64,000 nucleotides of DNA from an uncultured Eubacterium sp. Lineage in GTDB: Bacteria > Bacillota > Clostridia > Lachnospirales > Lachnospiraceae. Under the pieces are notes generated by a model. It did no database searches, was not told the DNA's origin, and was given only the letters and a program-made list of their open reading frames with translations. The stretch is taken from contig CAJTTQ010000001.1 in the NCBI GenBank assembly GCA_910579145.1, forward strand, positions 46,060 to 110,059, read 5' to 3'. The position numbers were made by a program, and so were the translations under genes. Shown here in pieces: positions 43,598-52,651 of the stretch. The first letter of the stretch is position 1, and each line of letters begins with the position of its first letter.

Positions 43598-45523
43598 ATG
43601 TTTTATAACGGCAGAAAAAATTTGTGCGTGGTTCTAAGCGATCCGGCAAACCATTATCAGGAGCAGGTGTGTAAGACGCTTACGTCCCTTGCGCAGGTGC
43701 GGGGATATAATCTCGCATATTTTGCATGTTTTACGAGTTACGGTGTAGATACGAAAAACGGCAGAGGGCAGGCAAATATCATTAACCTGATCCCATATGA
43801 AAAGTTTGACGGGTTTCTCATATGCCATGATACGCTTGCGGATACGCAGGCTGTGGAGCAGATATTTCAGTATATCAAGCAGCGTGCAAAAGCGCCAGTC
43901 GTGACGATCCGCAGGGAGCAAGATGGTTATCCGTGCGTGCTGTCAGAGGACTGCGGTTCGATTCAGAAGATCGTCCAGCATCTGGTTGATGTTCATGGAT
44001 TTGACCGGATCGCGTTTATGAACGGTCCCGAAGAACATCCAGATGCCAAAATCCGCTTACATGATTATAAAGAGGGACTTAGGAGCCGCGGGATCGCCTT
44101 TGAGGAAAAGATGGTCTTTTACGGGGACTTTTGGCGAAGGACTTCGAAGCAGGCGGCCGATTATTTTACGATGGAGCTGGCGAAGAGGCCGCAGGCGATC
44201 GTTTGCGCCAATGACTATATGGCGATCGCGCTCTGCAATGAGCTGATCAACCGGGAAGTGATGATCCCCGAAGATATCGTGATCACCGGATTTGATGATA
44301 TATGGGAATCGACAACGAACATGCCGCCGCTGACGACGGTTACGGTACAGGCAGGGAAAATGAGTGAGCTGGCGTTCCATACGCTGGTGAAGCTGATGCG
44401 CGGGGAAGAAGTGCCAAGGACACAGACCGTTCATTCCGAGCCGGTATTCCGTAATTCGTGCGGATGTGAAAATATGAATTTTGCTTCCGTGGCGAAAAAG
44501 AGGGTGCGGCAGAATAAGGAAAATGAAGATATCATGGAACTTATGAGCAGCAATACCCACATGACGGTCGAAATGTCAGAGGCAGACTGCGCGGAAGAAT
44601 TAGTCGAACATACGAGGATCCTTCAAAATCCCGACAACTATGTGCGGAATTTCTTTATCTGTCTGGGCGAGGGACGGGGAGGCGCATATCCGAAGTATCA
44701 TTCGACGGGGCCGGGGTATCCGGACCGGTTTCATTCGGTCGGCAGTGTGATAAACCGCAGGATCGTGCAGACGAAGCCGTTTGATGCCGTTGATCTTCTT
44801 CCCAAAGAGGCAGCGGAGAGGGAGCCGATGGTTTACTATTTCTTCCCCCTGCACAATCTTGACCGGACATTTGGCTACTTTGCCATAAATTATAAAGGGG
44901 TACATAGCTGTGAAAAGACGTTTCACACATGGCTTGCTATCGTAGGAAATGCGCTGGAGAACCTAAGGCTCAGGCAGAAAAATAAAGTGCTGTTAGATGA
45001 GCTGAACAACCTGTATATACATGATGCACTGACCGGACTGCTGAACCGCAGGGGATTTGAGTACAGTTCCCGTGATCTTTATGAAAAGAGCGCGAAGGAC
45101 GGTCAGACGGTAGTCATTATTTCGATCGATATGGATAATCTGAAGATCGTGAATGATACGTTCGGCCACGCGCAGGGAGATGTCGCGTTACAGGAGATCG
45201 CAAGGGCGATGGAATATGCGGCGAGAGAGGGCGATGCGTGTGCCAGAACGGGCGGTGATGAGTTTACCGTCGTCGGGATCGGCTATGACGAGGAAGCGGC
45301 TGAGGCATTTTTAGACCGGTTCCAGTCTCATATGGAAAGTTTTAATAAGGACAGCGAACTCCCATATCTTGTGAGGGCAAGCTATGGTTATTATATTGTT
45401 CCGCAGGATCACGCGATCGCGCTCGACGCTGCGATCGTAAAGAGTGATAACTGCCTGTATGAAAATAAACGGGAGAAAAAGGCGGAAAATTTGGACAGTG
45501 TTTTCAGGGATAGCGCTGTGTGA
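43598..45523 (+). CDS. Diguanylate cyclase with LacI-type ligand-binding sensor domain
   Basis: The 641-residue product has an N-terminal periplasmic-binding-protein-like domain of LacI type (about 8-290; NLCVVLSDPANHYQEQV, FDGFLICHDTLAD, IVITGFDDIWESTTNMPPLTTV). It lacks the DNA-binding helix-turn-helix, a signal peptide and membrane helices, so it should sense a ligand in the cytosol. A middle region (300-460) with GAF-like character follows. The GGDEF domain has an intact GGDEF motif at 552-556. The RxxD inhibitory site at 543-546 has the canonical 5-residue spacing. Expected activity is c-di-GMP synthesis with product inhibition. Confidence 0.93.
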   Translation: MFYNGRKNLCVVLSDPANHYQEQVCKTLTSLAQVRGYNLAYFACFTSYGVDTKNGRGQANIINLIPYEKFDGFLICHDTLADTQAVEQIFQYIKQRAKAPVVTIRREQDGYPCVLSEDCGSIQKIVQHLVDVHGFDRIAFMNGPEEHPDAKIRLHDYKEGLRSRGIAFEEKMVFYGDFWRRTSKQAADYFTMELAKRPQAIVCANDYMAIALCNELINREVMIPEDIVITGFDDIWESTTNMPPLTTVTVQAGKMSELAFHTLVKLMRGEEVPRTQTVHSEPVFRNSCGCENMNFASVAKKRVRQNKENEDIMELMSSNTHMTVEMSEADCAEELVEHTRILQNPDNYVRNFFICLGEGRGGAYPKYHSTGPGYPDRFHSVGSVINRRIVQTKPFDAVDLLPKEAAEREPMVYYFFPLHNLDRTFGYFAINYKGVHSCEKTFHTWLAIVGNALENLRLRQKNKVLLDELNNLYIHDALTGLLNRRGFEYSSRDLYEKSAKDGQTVVIISIDMDNLKIVNDTFGHAQGDVALQEIARAMEYAAREGDACARTGGDEFTVVGIGYDEEAAEAFLDRFQSHMESFNKDSELPYLVRASYGYYIVPQDHAIALDAAIVKSDNCLYENKREKKAENLDSVFRDSAV

Positions 45524-45543
45524 GTTTGAAGGAGGACAATTCA

Positions 45544-46428
45544 TTGACAGAAGGTGCTAGGGATAATATGGAATTTAGGAAGAGAAGGAGAAAAAGGATT
45601 AAGACGATCATCGTGACGCTGTTTTTGCTCATGCTTGTTTTTCACATTGTGTTATCCATATTTCTTCTGTTCCGCATGAACCGTTTGGAGCGTCAGATGG
45701 AAACGCTTGTTTCCCAAAAAGGAGAGAAGACGCACTATAGTACGGAAGTACCGGATGTTGTGAAGGCCGAGGAGAAGGAAGAAGTCGTTTCACCGGCAGC
45801 GGTGGAAGAGGAACAGCCAAAGAAAGTATATCTGACATTCAATGACGGCCCGAGTGAACAGACAAAAGAGGTATTGGATATACTGAAAAAGAAGAATGTG
45901 AAAGCTACGTTTTTTGTCATCGGCAGGGAAGACGAATTCTCGAAAAAGATGTATCAAAGGATCGTAAAAGAGGGACATACGCTAGGGATGCACTCGTATT
46001 CCCATATTTACAAAGAGATTTATGGGTCTTCTAGAAAATTCCAGAGGGATTTCCAGAAAATCTCAGATCTGTTATTTGATGTCACGGGTGTACGGGCTGC
46101 TTATTACCGTTTTCCGGGAGGAAGCACCAGTACCGGCCAGCTTTCCGTCGAGGAGTGCCGCAGCTTTTTGGAGCAGCAGGGGGTTACGTATCTGGACTGG
46201 AATGTGGTGGCGGCAAATGGGACAAGTGACGATGTGTCCAAAACCGAGATGGTTCGTTCCGTGATGGACGGGGTGTCAGATTATTCTACATCCGTCGTGC
46301 TTTTATATGATTCCGCGGATAAAAAGATGACGGCAAGATCGCTCGGAGCGATGATCGACAATCTGCGGGCAGGGGGGTATGACATACTTCCGATCGACGC
46401 GAATACAACACCTGTACAGCATTCATGA
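45544..46428 (+). CDS. NodB-fold polysaccharide deacetylase-like protein, probably altered or inactive
   Basis: The 294-residue product has an N-terminal membrane anchor (about 18-42, TIIVTLFLLMLVFHIVLSIFLLF), a short coiled coil, and a NodB domain at about 95-285. Of the family motifs, metal-binding residues remain: second D in F-N-D-G-P-S and HSYSH. But the catalytic-base Asp is Asn (N100), and the usual catalytic His of the last motif (L-L-H-D) is Tyr (Y255, in LLYDS). TTG at 45544 has GGAGG 8 bases upstream; a GTG at 45520 overlapping the GGDEF stop is an alternative. Confidence 0.85.
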   Translation: MTEGARDNMEFRKRRRKRIKTIIVTLFLLMLVFHIVLSIFLLFRMNRLERQMETLVSQKGEKTHYSTEVPDVVKAEEKEEVVSPAAVEEEQPKKVYLTFNDGPSEQTKEVLDILKKKNVKATFFVIGREDEFSKKMYQRIVKEGHTLGMHSYSHIYKEIYGSSRKFQRDFQKISDLLFDVTGVRAAYYRFPGGSTSTGQLSVEECRSFLEQQGVTYLDWNVVAANGTSDDVSKTEMVRSVMDGVSDYSTSVVLLYDSADKKMTARSLGAMIDNLRAGGYDILPIDANTTPVQHS

Positions 46429-46488
46429 ACAGGGTTGCTATAAATATGTCCCGGCATAGGGATTTGGTTATGTTTAGGAGGAAGCAGT

Positions 46489-47361
46489 ATGAGTTTTTTT
46501 AAAGAACTAAAAGAAGATATTGTTCAGTCGGTAAACGAACTGGGTGAATCTTTGGAAGAGTCCGTTGTTGATACTGATATAGAGAAAAGCGAGGCGCTGG
46601 AACAGGAAGTTCAGGAAGAGATGGATTCGCTTCTGAAGGATGAGGGGCTGTTGCTCGATATACCGGCTGCGGATGAAGGTTCGGCCGGCGAGCCGCTGCC
46701 AGAGATAGAAAAAGCAGATGAGGAAGAGCCGGAGGAAGATCTGTCTGGCAGTGAATCCGACGACCCATTGAAGATGCTGGAAGAACAGCAGGTGAACGAA
46801 GAAGAACAGGAGGTTTCAGAAAAGATGGACGAGAATATGACAAATGACCAGATGGCAGCGGATATGCCGGCTATGCCTGAGATGGAAGATAAGAGCAGTG
46901 ACGCGGAGATGTATAACAGCGAGGAAACGACGGTCATAACGAAAGGGACGACGATCAGCGGTGGAATCAAATCCGACACGTCCCTGATCGTAAAAGGTGT
47001 GATCGAAGGCGATGTGGAGTGTCAGGGTAAATTGACCGTAACGGGTCGTGTGGCTGGAAACAGCACAGCTTCTGAAATATATGTCAATACGCCGAGAATG
47101 AACGGAAACCTTGTGAGCAAGGGCAGTGTAAAAGTTGATGTGGGTACGGTTGTGATCGGTAATGTCAGCGGGGCATCCGTCGTTGTGGCAGGTGCGGTCA
47201 AAGGTGATATCGATGTAAATGGCCCGATTATCCTGGATTCTACAGCAGTAGTACAGGGAAGCATTATAGGAAAGTCCATTCAGATCAACAGCGGGGCCGT
47301 GGTAGATGGTATGTGTTCGCTGCAGTACGCGGATGTAGATCTGGATTCATTTTTTGAATAA
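46489..47361 (+). CDS. Bactofilin with acidic N-terminal extension
   Basis: Polymer-forming cytoskeletal protein. Of 290 residues, the first 145 are acidic and disordered (Glu/Asp/Met rich). The rest (148-285) is the beta-helical bactofilin domain (TTISGGIKSDTSLIVKGVIEGDVECQGKLTVTGRV, further right-handed repeats to VDGMCSLQYAD). Bactofilins shape local wall growth and appendage sites. The acidic extension is unusual in length. TAGGAGGAAGC precedes the ATG. pyrH starts 11 bases downstream and is probably cotranscribed. Confidence 0.9.
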   Translation: MSFFKELKEDIVQSVNELGESLEESVVDTDIEKSEALEQEVQEEMDSLLKDEGLLLDIPAADEGSAGEPLPEIEKADEEEPEEDLSGSESDDPLKMLEEQQVNEEEQEVSEKMDENMTNDQMAADMPAMPEMEDKSSDAEMYNSEETTVITKGTTISGGIKSDTSLIVKGVIEGDVECQGKLTVTGRVAGNSTASEIYVNTPRMNGNLVSKGSVKVDVGTVVIGNVSGASVVVAGAVKGDIDVNGPIILDSTAVVQGSIIGKSIQINSGAVVDGMCSLQYADVDLDSFFE

Positions 47362-47372
47362 AGGGGACGGCC

Positions 47373-48077
47373 ATGAAATATAAGAGAGTGCTGCTCAAAC
47401 TGAGCGGAGAGGCGTTATCCGGCGGGAAAGGCACCGGATTTGACGAGAAGACATGTATCGCCGTGGCAGATCAGATCAAGACGATCGTCACGGAGGGCTG
47501 CCAGGTGGCAGTCGTTATCGGCGGCGGGAATTTTTGGCGCGGTAGATCAAGTGAGACGATCGAGCGGAACCAGGCGGACCAGATCGGTATGCTTGCCACG
47601 GTCATGAACTGTATTTATATGTCGGAGATCTGCCGGCATGTGGGCATGATGACGCAGGTTCTCACTCCGTTTACGTGCGGATCGTTCACGAAACTGTTCA
47701 GCCGTGACCGGGTGGAGAAATATCTTTCTAAAAATATGGTTGTATTTCTTGCCGGCGGAACGGGCCATCCTTATTTTTCAACGGATACGGCTACGGCGCT
47801 CCGGGCGGTTGAGATCCAGGCGGACGCGATCCTGGCGGCGAGAGCGGTCGACGGTGTTTACGATTCAGATCCGAAGGACAATCCGGATGCGAAAAAATAC
47901 GATACCATTTCGGTATCAAAGATCATAGAGGAAAAACTGGGCGTGGTTGATATGACGGCGGCGGTCATCTGTTCTGAAAATAAGATGCCGATGTGCGTGT
48001 TCGGACTGAATGAGGAAAACAGTATTATCAACTGCGTGAATGGAAACTGTACGGGGACAGTCGTGACAGCGGATTGA
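47373..48077 (+). CDS. pyrH: Uridylate kinase
   Basis: Bacterial hexameric UMP kinase: UMP + ATP to UDP. The 234-residue product has LLKLSGEALSGGKGTGFD, VVIGGGNFWRGR, and GGTGHPYFSTDTATALRAVEIQADAIL, all characteristic. AAAGGGGACGG precedes the ATG. It starts the pyrH-frr-uppS-cdsA-dxr-rseP-ispG-polC run. Confidence 0.98.
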   Translation: MKYKRVLLKLSGEALSGGKGTGFDEKTCIAVADQIKTIVTEGCQVAVVIGGGNFWRGRSSETIERNQADQIGMLATVMNCIYMSEICRHVGMMTQVLTPFTCGSFTKLFSRDRVEKYLSKNMVVFLAGGTGHPYFSTDTATALRAVEIQADAILAARAVDGVYDSDPKDNPDAKKYDTISVSKIIEEKLGVVDMTAAVICSENKMPMCVFGLNEENSIINCVNGNCTGTVVTAD

Positions 48078-48122
48078 CCTGCCCGGACAGAGTTTCTATA
48101 TAAGTTTTAGTTGGAGGTTATT

Positions 48123-48677
48123 ATGGATTTTGACATAAAAGTATATGAAGATAAAATGGAAAAAACGTTGTCCAATCTGCAGGAAGATTATGTATCCATA
48201 CGTGCGGGACGCGCGAATCCGCATATTTTGGATAAGATCCAGGTGGATTATTATGGGACGCCTTCGCCGCTCCAGTCGGTGGCAAATATTTCCGTACCGG
48301 AGGCGAGGATGATACTGATCCAGCCGTGGGAGGCGAGCCTGATTAAAGAAATTGAAAAAGTGATCCTTTCTTCCGACCTGGGACTTACGCCGGCAAACGA
48401 CGGTAAGGCGATCCGTCTCGTATTTCCGGAACTCACCGAGGAGCGCAGGAAGGAACTCGTCAAGGATGTAAAGAAAAAGGCTGAGAACGCGAAAGTGGCG
48501 GTCCGTAACATCCGGCGGGATGCCAACGACACGATCAAAAAGCAGAATAAGGCAAACGAGATCTCGGAAGACGAGCAAAAACAGCTGGAAGACCGGATTC
48601 AAAAACTGACGGATAAATACATTTCGAAAATTGATGATGCGATGGAAGCAAAATCGAGCGAAGTGATGACCGTTTGA
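48123..48677 (+). CDS. frr: Ribosome recycling factor
   Basis: Splits ribosomes after termination with EF-G. The 184-residue product has the family motif sequence [35 protein letters not shown], then [12 protein letters not shown] and [30 protein letters not shown] at 48123 has GGAGG 6-7 bases upstream; ATG at 48111 in frame overlaps that site. Confidence 0.98.
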   Translation: MDFDIKVYEDKMEKTLSNLQEDYVSIRAGRANPHILDKIQVDYYGTPSPLQSVANISVPEARMILIQPWEASLIKEIEKVILSSDLGLTPANDGKAIRLVFPELTEERRKELVKDVKKKAENAKVAVRNIRRDANDTIKKQNKANEISEDEQKQLEDRIQKLTDKYISKIDDAMEAKSSEVMTV

Positions 48678-48692
48678 TAAATGGAGAATACA

Positions 48693-49406
48693 ATGAGTGA
48701 AAAGGAAGTTCAAGTTCCAGCGCATGTGGCGATCATTCTCGACGGCAATGGAAGATGGGCAAAAAAGCGCTTTTTACCGAGAAAGGCCGGTCATGCGGCC
48801 GGGAGCAGGGCGGTGGAGCAGATCTGCGAGGACGCGTGGAATCTCGGCATCCGTTACTTGACGGTGTACGCGTTTTCCACGGAAAACTGGAAACGTCCTC
48901 AGGATGAGGTCGATGCCCTGATGAAACTGTTAAGGCAGTATTTGAAAGACTGTATTAAAAGAAGCACGAAGAATAATATGTGTGTGAAAGTGCTTGGAGA
49001 TCTGACTCCTTTGGATGACGATTTAAAAGAGAGCATCCGGGAACTCGAGGAAGTGTCGGGTCAGAATACCGGCCTGCATTTTCAGGTCGCGTTAAACTAT
49101 GGAAGCCGAGATGAGATGATCCGTGCGATGCGGAGTATGGCAGCGGACATCGCGTCCGGTGAAACGTCGGTGGATGATATTTCAGAAGAGATGTTTCAGG
49201 GATACTTGGATACGAAAGGAATTCCGGATCCGGATCTTTTGATCCGAACGAGTGGCGAGGAGAGGCTGTCAAATTTTTTGTTATGGCAGCTCGCTTATAC
49301 AGAATTTTATTTTACCGATGTATTGTGGCCGGATTTTAATAAGAAAGAGCTGCAAAAGGCGATTGCTTATTATAATGGCCGGGATAGAAGATTTGGCGGA
49401 GTCTGA
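48693..49406 (+). CDS. uppS: Isoprenyl transferase (undecaprenyl diphosphate synthase)
   Basis: Makes the C55 lipid carrier for wall synthesis. The 237-residue product has the cis-prenyltransferase signatures ILDGNGRWAKKR, GHAAGSRAVEQI, LTVYAFSTENWKRP, and LLIRTSGEERLSNFLLWQLAYTEFYF. ATG at 48693 has GGAG 6 bases upstream; ATG at 48681 would contain that site. Confidence 0.97.
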   Translation: MSEKEVQVPAHVAIILDGNGRWAKKRFLPRKAGHAAGSRAVEQICEDAWNLGIRYLTVYAFSTENWKRPQDEVDALMKLLRQYLKDCIKRSTKNNMCVKVLGDLTPLDDDLKESIRELEEVSGQNTGLHFQVALNYGSRDEMIRAMRSMAADIASGETSVDDISEEMFQGYLDTKGIPDPDLLIRTSGEERLSNFLLWQLAYTEFYFTDVLWPDFNKKELQKAIAYYNGRDRRFGGV

Positions 49407-49418
49407 AAGGAGTTTTTT

Positions 49419-50225
49419 ATGTTTGCCAAACGCTTGATAAGTGCCGTAGTTTTGCTTGCTGCAATGGCGGTTGTTTTCGTAATGGGTGGATATTCATTAC
49501 TGGGTTTATGTGTGATCGCGGCCCTTGTCGGAACATACGAACTGCTGCGGGCTGGCCATATGGAACAGAGTGTACCGGGATATATTAGTTATGTCTCGGT
49601 CATTGGTTTTTATCTGCTGTTATTTTTTGGCCGTGGGAACATGGTGGAAGGCTGGATCGCGGCGGTCGTTGTCCTTATGCTTGCCGCCTATGTGGTCACG
49701 TATCCGAAATATGTGATCCATGATATTTCTTTGTGTCTGTTAGCTGTCGTCTATGTCGGCGTTCTTGTGTCCTATCTGTATCAGGTCCGTTGTCTGGAGT
49801 ATGGAAACTGGTTTGTGTGGCTGATATTGATCGGTGCTTCCGGTTCCGATACGTTTGCGTATCTGGTCGGAAGATTATTTGGAAAACACCATTTTTCTGA
49901 ACTGAGTCCGAATAAAACGGTGGAAGGCTGTATCGGCGGTGTGGCGGGAGCGGTTGTTTTGGCCGGGATCTATTCTTTCTTTTTGCCGGAGGGAGCGTCC
50001 CGGATGTTTGACTGGAACGTACATGCCGCGTTTCCCCTGATCGGCATGGTCTGCTCTGTTGTATCCCAGATTGGAGATCTGGCGGCTTCGGCGATAAAAC
50101 GGAATGTTAAGATTAAGGATTATGGGGATCTGATCCCGGGGCACGGCGGTGTGCTGGACCGGATCGACAGTATTTTATTTGTGGCGCCGCTTGTGTATTA
50201 TTTGTTATATTGGTTTATCGGGTAG
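49419..50225 (+). CDS. cdsA: Phosphatidate cytidylyltransferase
   Basis: Makes CDP-diacylglycerol for phospholipids. The 268-residue integral membrane protein has about eight hydrophobic segments and the CDS signature near the end (SQIGDLAASAIKRNVKIKDYGDLIPGHGGVLDRIDS). GAAAGGAG precedes the ATG. Close downstream of uppS, as in most Firmicutes. Confidence 0.97.
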   Translation: MFAKRLISAVVLLAAMAVVFVMGGYSLLGLCVIAALVGTYELLRAGHMEQSVPGYISYVSVIGFYLLLFFGRGNMVEGWIAAVVVLMLAAYVVTYPKYVIHDISLCLLAVVYVGVLVSYLYQVRCLEYGNWFVWLILIGASGSDTFAYLVGRLFGKHHFSELSPNKTVEGCIGGVAGAVVLAGIYSFFLPEGASRMFDWNVHAAFPLIGMVCSVVSQIGDLAASAIKRNVKIKDYGDLIPGHGGVLDRIDSILFVAPLVYYLLYWFIG

Positions 50226-50252
50226 AAGAAGCATGCAAAGTGGAGGAAGCGG

Positions 50253-51425
50253 ATGAAACGGAATTTATGTGTACTGGGTTCGACGGGTTCTATCGGAACC
50301 CAGACTCTTAAAGTCGTGGAGGAACATCAGACAGAACTTCAGATCTTGTCGATGACGGCGGGAGATAACATCGATCTGTTTGTGGAACAGATTTTAAAAT
50401 ATGAGCCCCGGAGTGTGAGTGTTAAAAGTGAGGAAGGGGCGGAGAAACTGCGGTTGAGCCTGAAGGAACGACAGGCGCAACACTCGTTTATGATGCCGGA
50501 AATACGATACGGCATGGATGGGTTTATCGCGTGCGCCACGATGCCAGACGTCCACACGGTCGTTGCGGCGATGGTCGGGATGATCGGGCTGCGGCCTGTC
50601 ATAGAGGCGATCCGGCACAAAAAAGACATCGCGCTGGCAAATAAGGAAACCCTTGTGACAGCGGGGCATATGATAATACCGATGGCAGAACAATACGGCG
50701 TGTCGATCCTGCCTGTGGACAGTGAGCACTCCGCCATTTTTCAATGCCTGCAAAGCAGCTCTTCTGGGGAGGAGATCGAGCAGATCTATCTTACGGCATC
50801 GGGTGGGCCATTCCGTCATTTTTCGGCAGAGGAACTCGAACGGGTCACGCTCGGGCAGGCACTCGCCCACCCTAACTGGCAGATGGGACATAAGATTACG
50901 ATCGATTCCGCGACTATGATAAACAAAGGCTTAGAGATCATAGAGGCATGCTGGCTGTTTCATGTGGGGTTAGATCAGGTTCAAGTACTCGTGCAGCCAG
51001 ACAGTGTGATCCACTCGATGGTTGGATTCCGGGACGGCTCGGTACTGGCGCAGATGGGGGTTCCAGATATGCGGCTTCCGATCCAGTACGCGCTCATGTA
51101 TCCGGCCCGGCTGGAGCTGTCCGGCGAGCGGCTCGATTTTGAGAAACTGACGTCCATCCGTTTCGAGAGGCCGAATACCGATGTGCTGCGGGGGATCGAC
51201 CTGGCGAGACGGGCATTTGAGATAGGCGGCAGCATGACGACGGTGATGAACGCGGCCAACGAGTTTGCGGTGGCAAAATTTTTAAGACAGGAAATCGGTT
51301 TTACAACGATTTATTCTATGATCGAATATGCGATGGATCATCATATGTTCATAAAAAATCCATCTTTGGATGATATACTGGAAACAGAGCGGGAGACCCG
51401 CCTGAGACTAGAAGCACTCGGTTAA
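50253..51425 (+). CDS. dxr: 1-deoxy-D-xylulose 5-phosphate reductoisomerase
   Basis: Second step of the non-mevalonate isoprenoid pathway. The 390-residue product has the NADPH site LGSTGSIGTQTLKV, ALANKETLVTAG, the metal/substrate site PVDSEHSAIFQCLQ, and SATMINKGLEIIEACWLF. It supplies precursors to uppS, two genes upstream; ispG of the same pathway is two genes downstream. Confidence 0.98.
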   Translation: MKRNLCVLGSTGSIGTQTLKVVEEHQTELQILSMTAGDNIDLFVEQILKYEPRSVSVKSEEGAEKLRLSLKERQAQHSFMMPEIRYGMDGFIACATMPDVHTVVAAMVGMIGLRPVIEAIRHKKDIALANKETLVTAGHMIIPMAEQYGVSILPVDSEHSAIFQCLQSSSSGEEIEQIYLTASGGPFRHFSAEELERVTLGQALAHPNWQMGHKITIDSATMINKGLEIIEACWLFHVGLDQVQVLVQPDSVIHSMVGFRDGSVLAQMGVPDMRLPIQYALMYPARLELSGERLDFEKLTSIRFERPNTDVLRGIDLARRAFEIGGSMTTVMNAANEFAVAKFLRQEIGFTTIYSMIEYAMDHHMFIKNPSLDDILETERETRLRLEALG

Positions 51426-51481
51426 CGTTATGTTGGAGCCGGGCATGCGGACAAGAAATAAAAAGTAAATGGAGGATGGAA

Positions 51482-52609
51482 ATGAGTTTTTCAAATGTGT
51501 TAATTGCAGTTGTCATATTTAGTGCCATTATTTTGTTTCACGAACTGGGGCATTTTCTGCTCGCAAAGGCAAATAAGGTCGGGGTGATCGAGTTTTCTCT
51601 CGGTATGGGGCCGCGGATCATTACCTTTGCGAAAACAGACGCGGGCTGCCGGGTGAAGCTGTTCGGGACGAATAAATATTTCGAGGAGCATCCAGAATAT
51701 GAGAACCATACGTACTATTCCTGGAAAATCCTGCCGTTTGGCGGCTCGTGCATGATGCTCGGTGAGATGGAGAGTATGGAGGATTCCCGGGCGTTTGGAA
51801 ACAAAGGCGTCCTCGCCAGGATATCCGTGATCGCGGCAGGCCCGATCTTTAACTTTATCCTTGCTTTTGTGCTGGCGCTTTGCGTCATCGGAGTGGTCGG
51901 ATATGATAAGGCTCAGATCACGAGCGTGGAAACGGGTATGCCTCTGGCGGAAAGCGGGTTTCAGGATGGTGACATCATCACGGGGATTAATGGAAGGAAT
52001 ATCGTTTTAAACAGGGAACTGACCTCATATCTGCAGTTTCATCCTCTTTCTGACGCGCCGGTGGAACTGACGGCGGACCGGAACGGGGAAGAAGTAAAAG
52101 CGATGGTTACGCCGAGGCTTGTGACAAACGATGACGGGAAAGAAGTTTACCGCCTGGGATTTGCCTATGGAAACGGAAGGACAAAAACCGGCGTGTGGGA
52201 TACGATCAAGTACTCGGCCTATGAAGTGAAGTTCTGGATCTGGACGACGGTGGAAAGCCTGGGTAAGATCATTTCCGGCAAAGTCAGCGCCAAGGAAGTG
52301 GCGGGGCCGGTCGGGATCATACAGGCGGTCGGTGATGTCGTGGACCAGAGCCGTCCGGGCGGTATCGAATTTATATGGCTGAATGTCATCAATTTCAGCA
52401 TATTGATTACAGCCAATCTCGGTGTGATGAACTTATTGCCGATCCCGGCGCTCGACGGCGGCCGGCTGCTGTTTTTGATCATAGAGGCGATCCGCAGGAA
52501 ACCATTGCCCGAAAAGTTTGAGAATTATGTCAATCTCGGCGGGTTTGTGCTGTTGATGGGACTGATGGTCGTTATACTGGCAAATGATATCTTAAAATTG
52601 ATCCCATAA
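51482..52609 (+). CDS. rseP: RseP/RasP site-2 metalloprotease
   Basis: Intramembrane zinc protease that cleaves anti-sigma factors and signal-peptide remnants. The 375-residue product has H-E-L-G-H in the first membrane helix (LFHELGHFLLAKA). A PDZ domain follows near residues 165-245 (GMPLAESGFQDGDIITGINGR), then the second catalytic motif NLLPIPALDGGRLLF. ATG at 51482 has GGAGG 6 bases upstream; ATG at 51476 is in frame. Confidence 0.97.
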   Translation: MSFSNVLIAVVIFSAIILFHELGHFLLAKANKVGVIEFSLGMGPRIITFAKTDAGCRVKLFGTNKYFEEHPEYENHTYYSWKILPFGGSCMMLGEMESMEDSRAFGNKGVLARISVIAAGPIFNFILAFVLALCVIGVVGYDKAQITSVETGMPLAESGFQDGDIITGINGRNIVLNRELTSYLQFHPLSDAPVELTADRNGEEVKAMVTPRLVTNDDGKEVYRLGFAYGNGRTKTGVWDTIKYSAYEVKFWIWTTVESLGKIISGKVSAKEVAGPVGIIQAVGDVVDQSRPGGIEFIWLNVINFSILITANLGVMNLLPIPALDGGRLLFLIIEAIRRKPLPEKFENYVNLGGFVLLMGLMVVILANDILKLIP

Positions 52610-52651
52610 TTTTTATTTTGGGAACGCAAGTTTTGAAACGGGGAGAATCCT

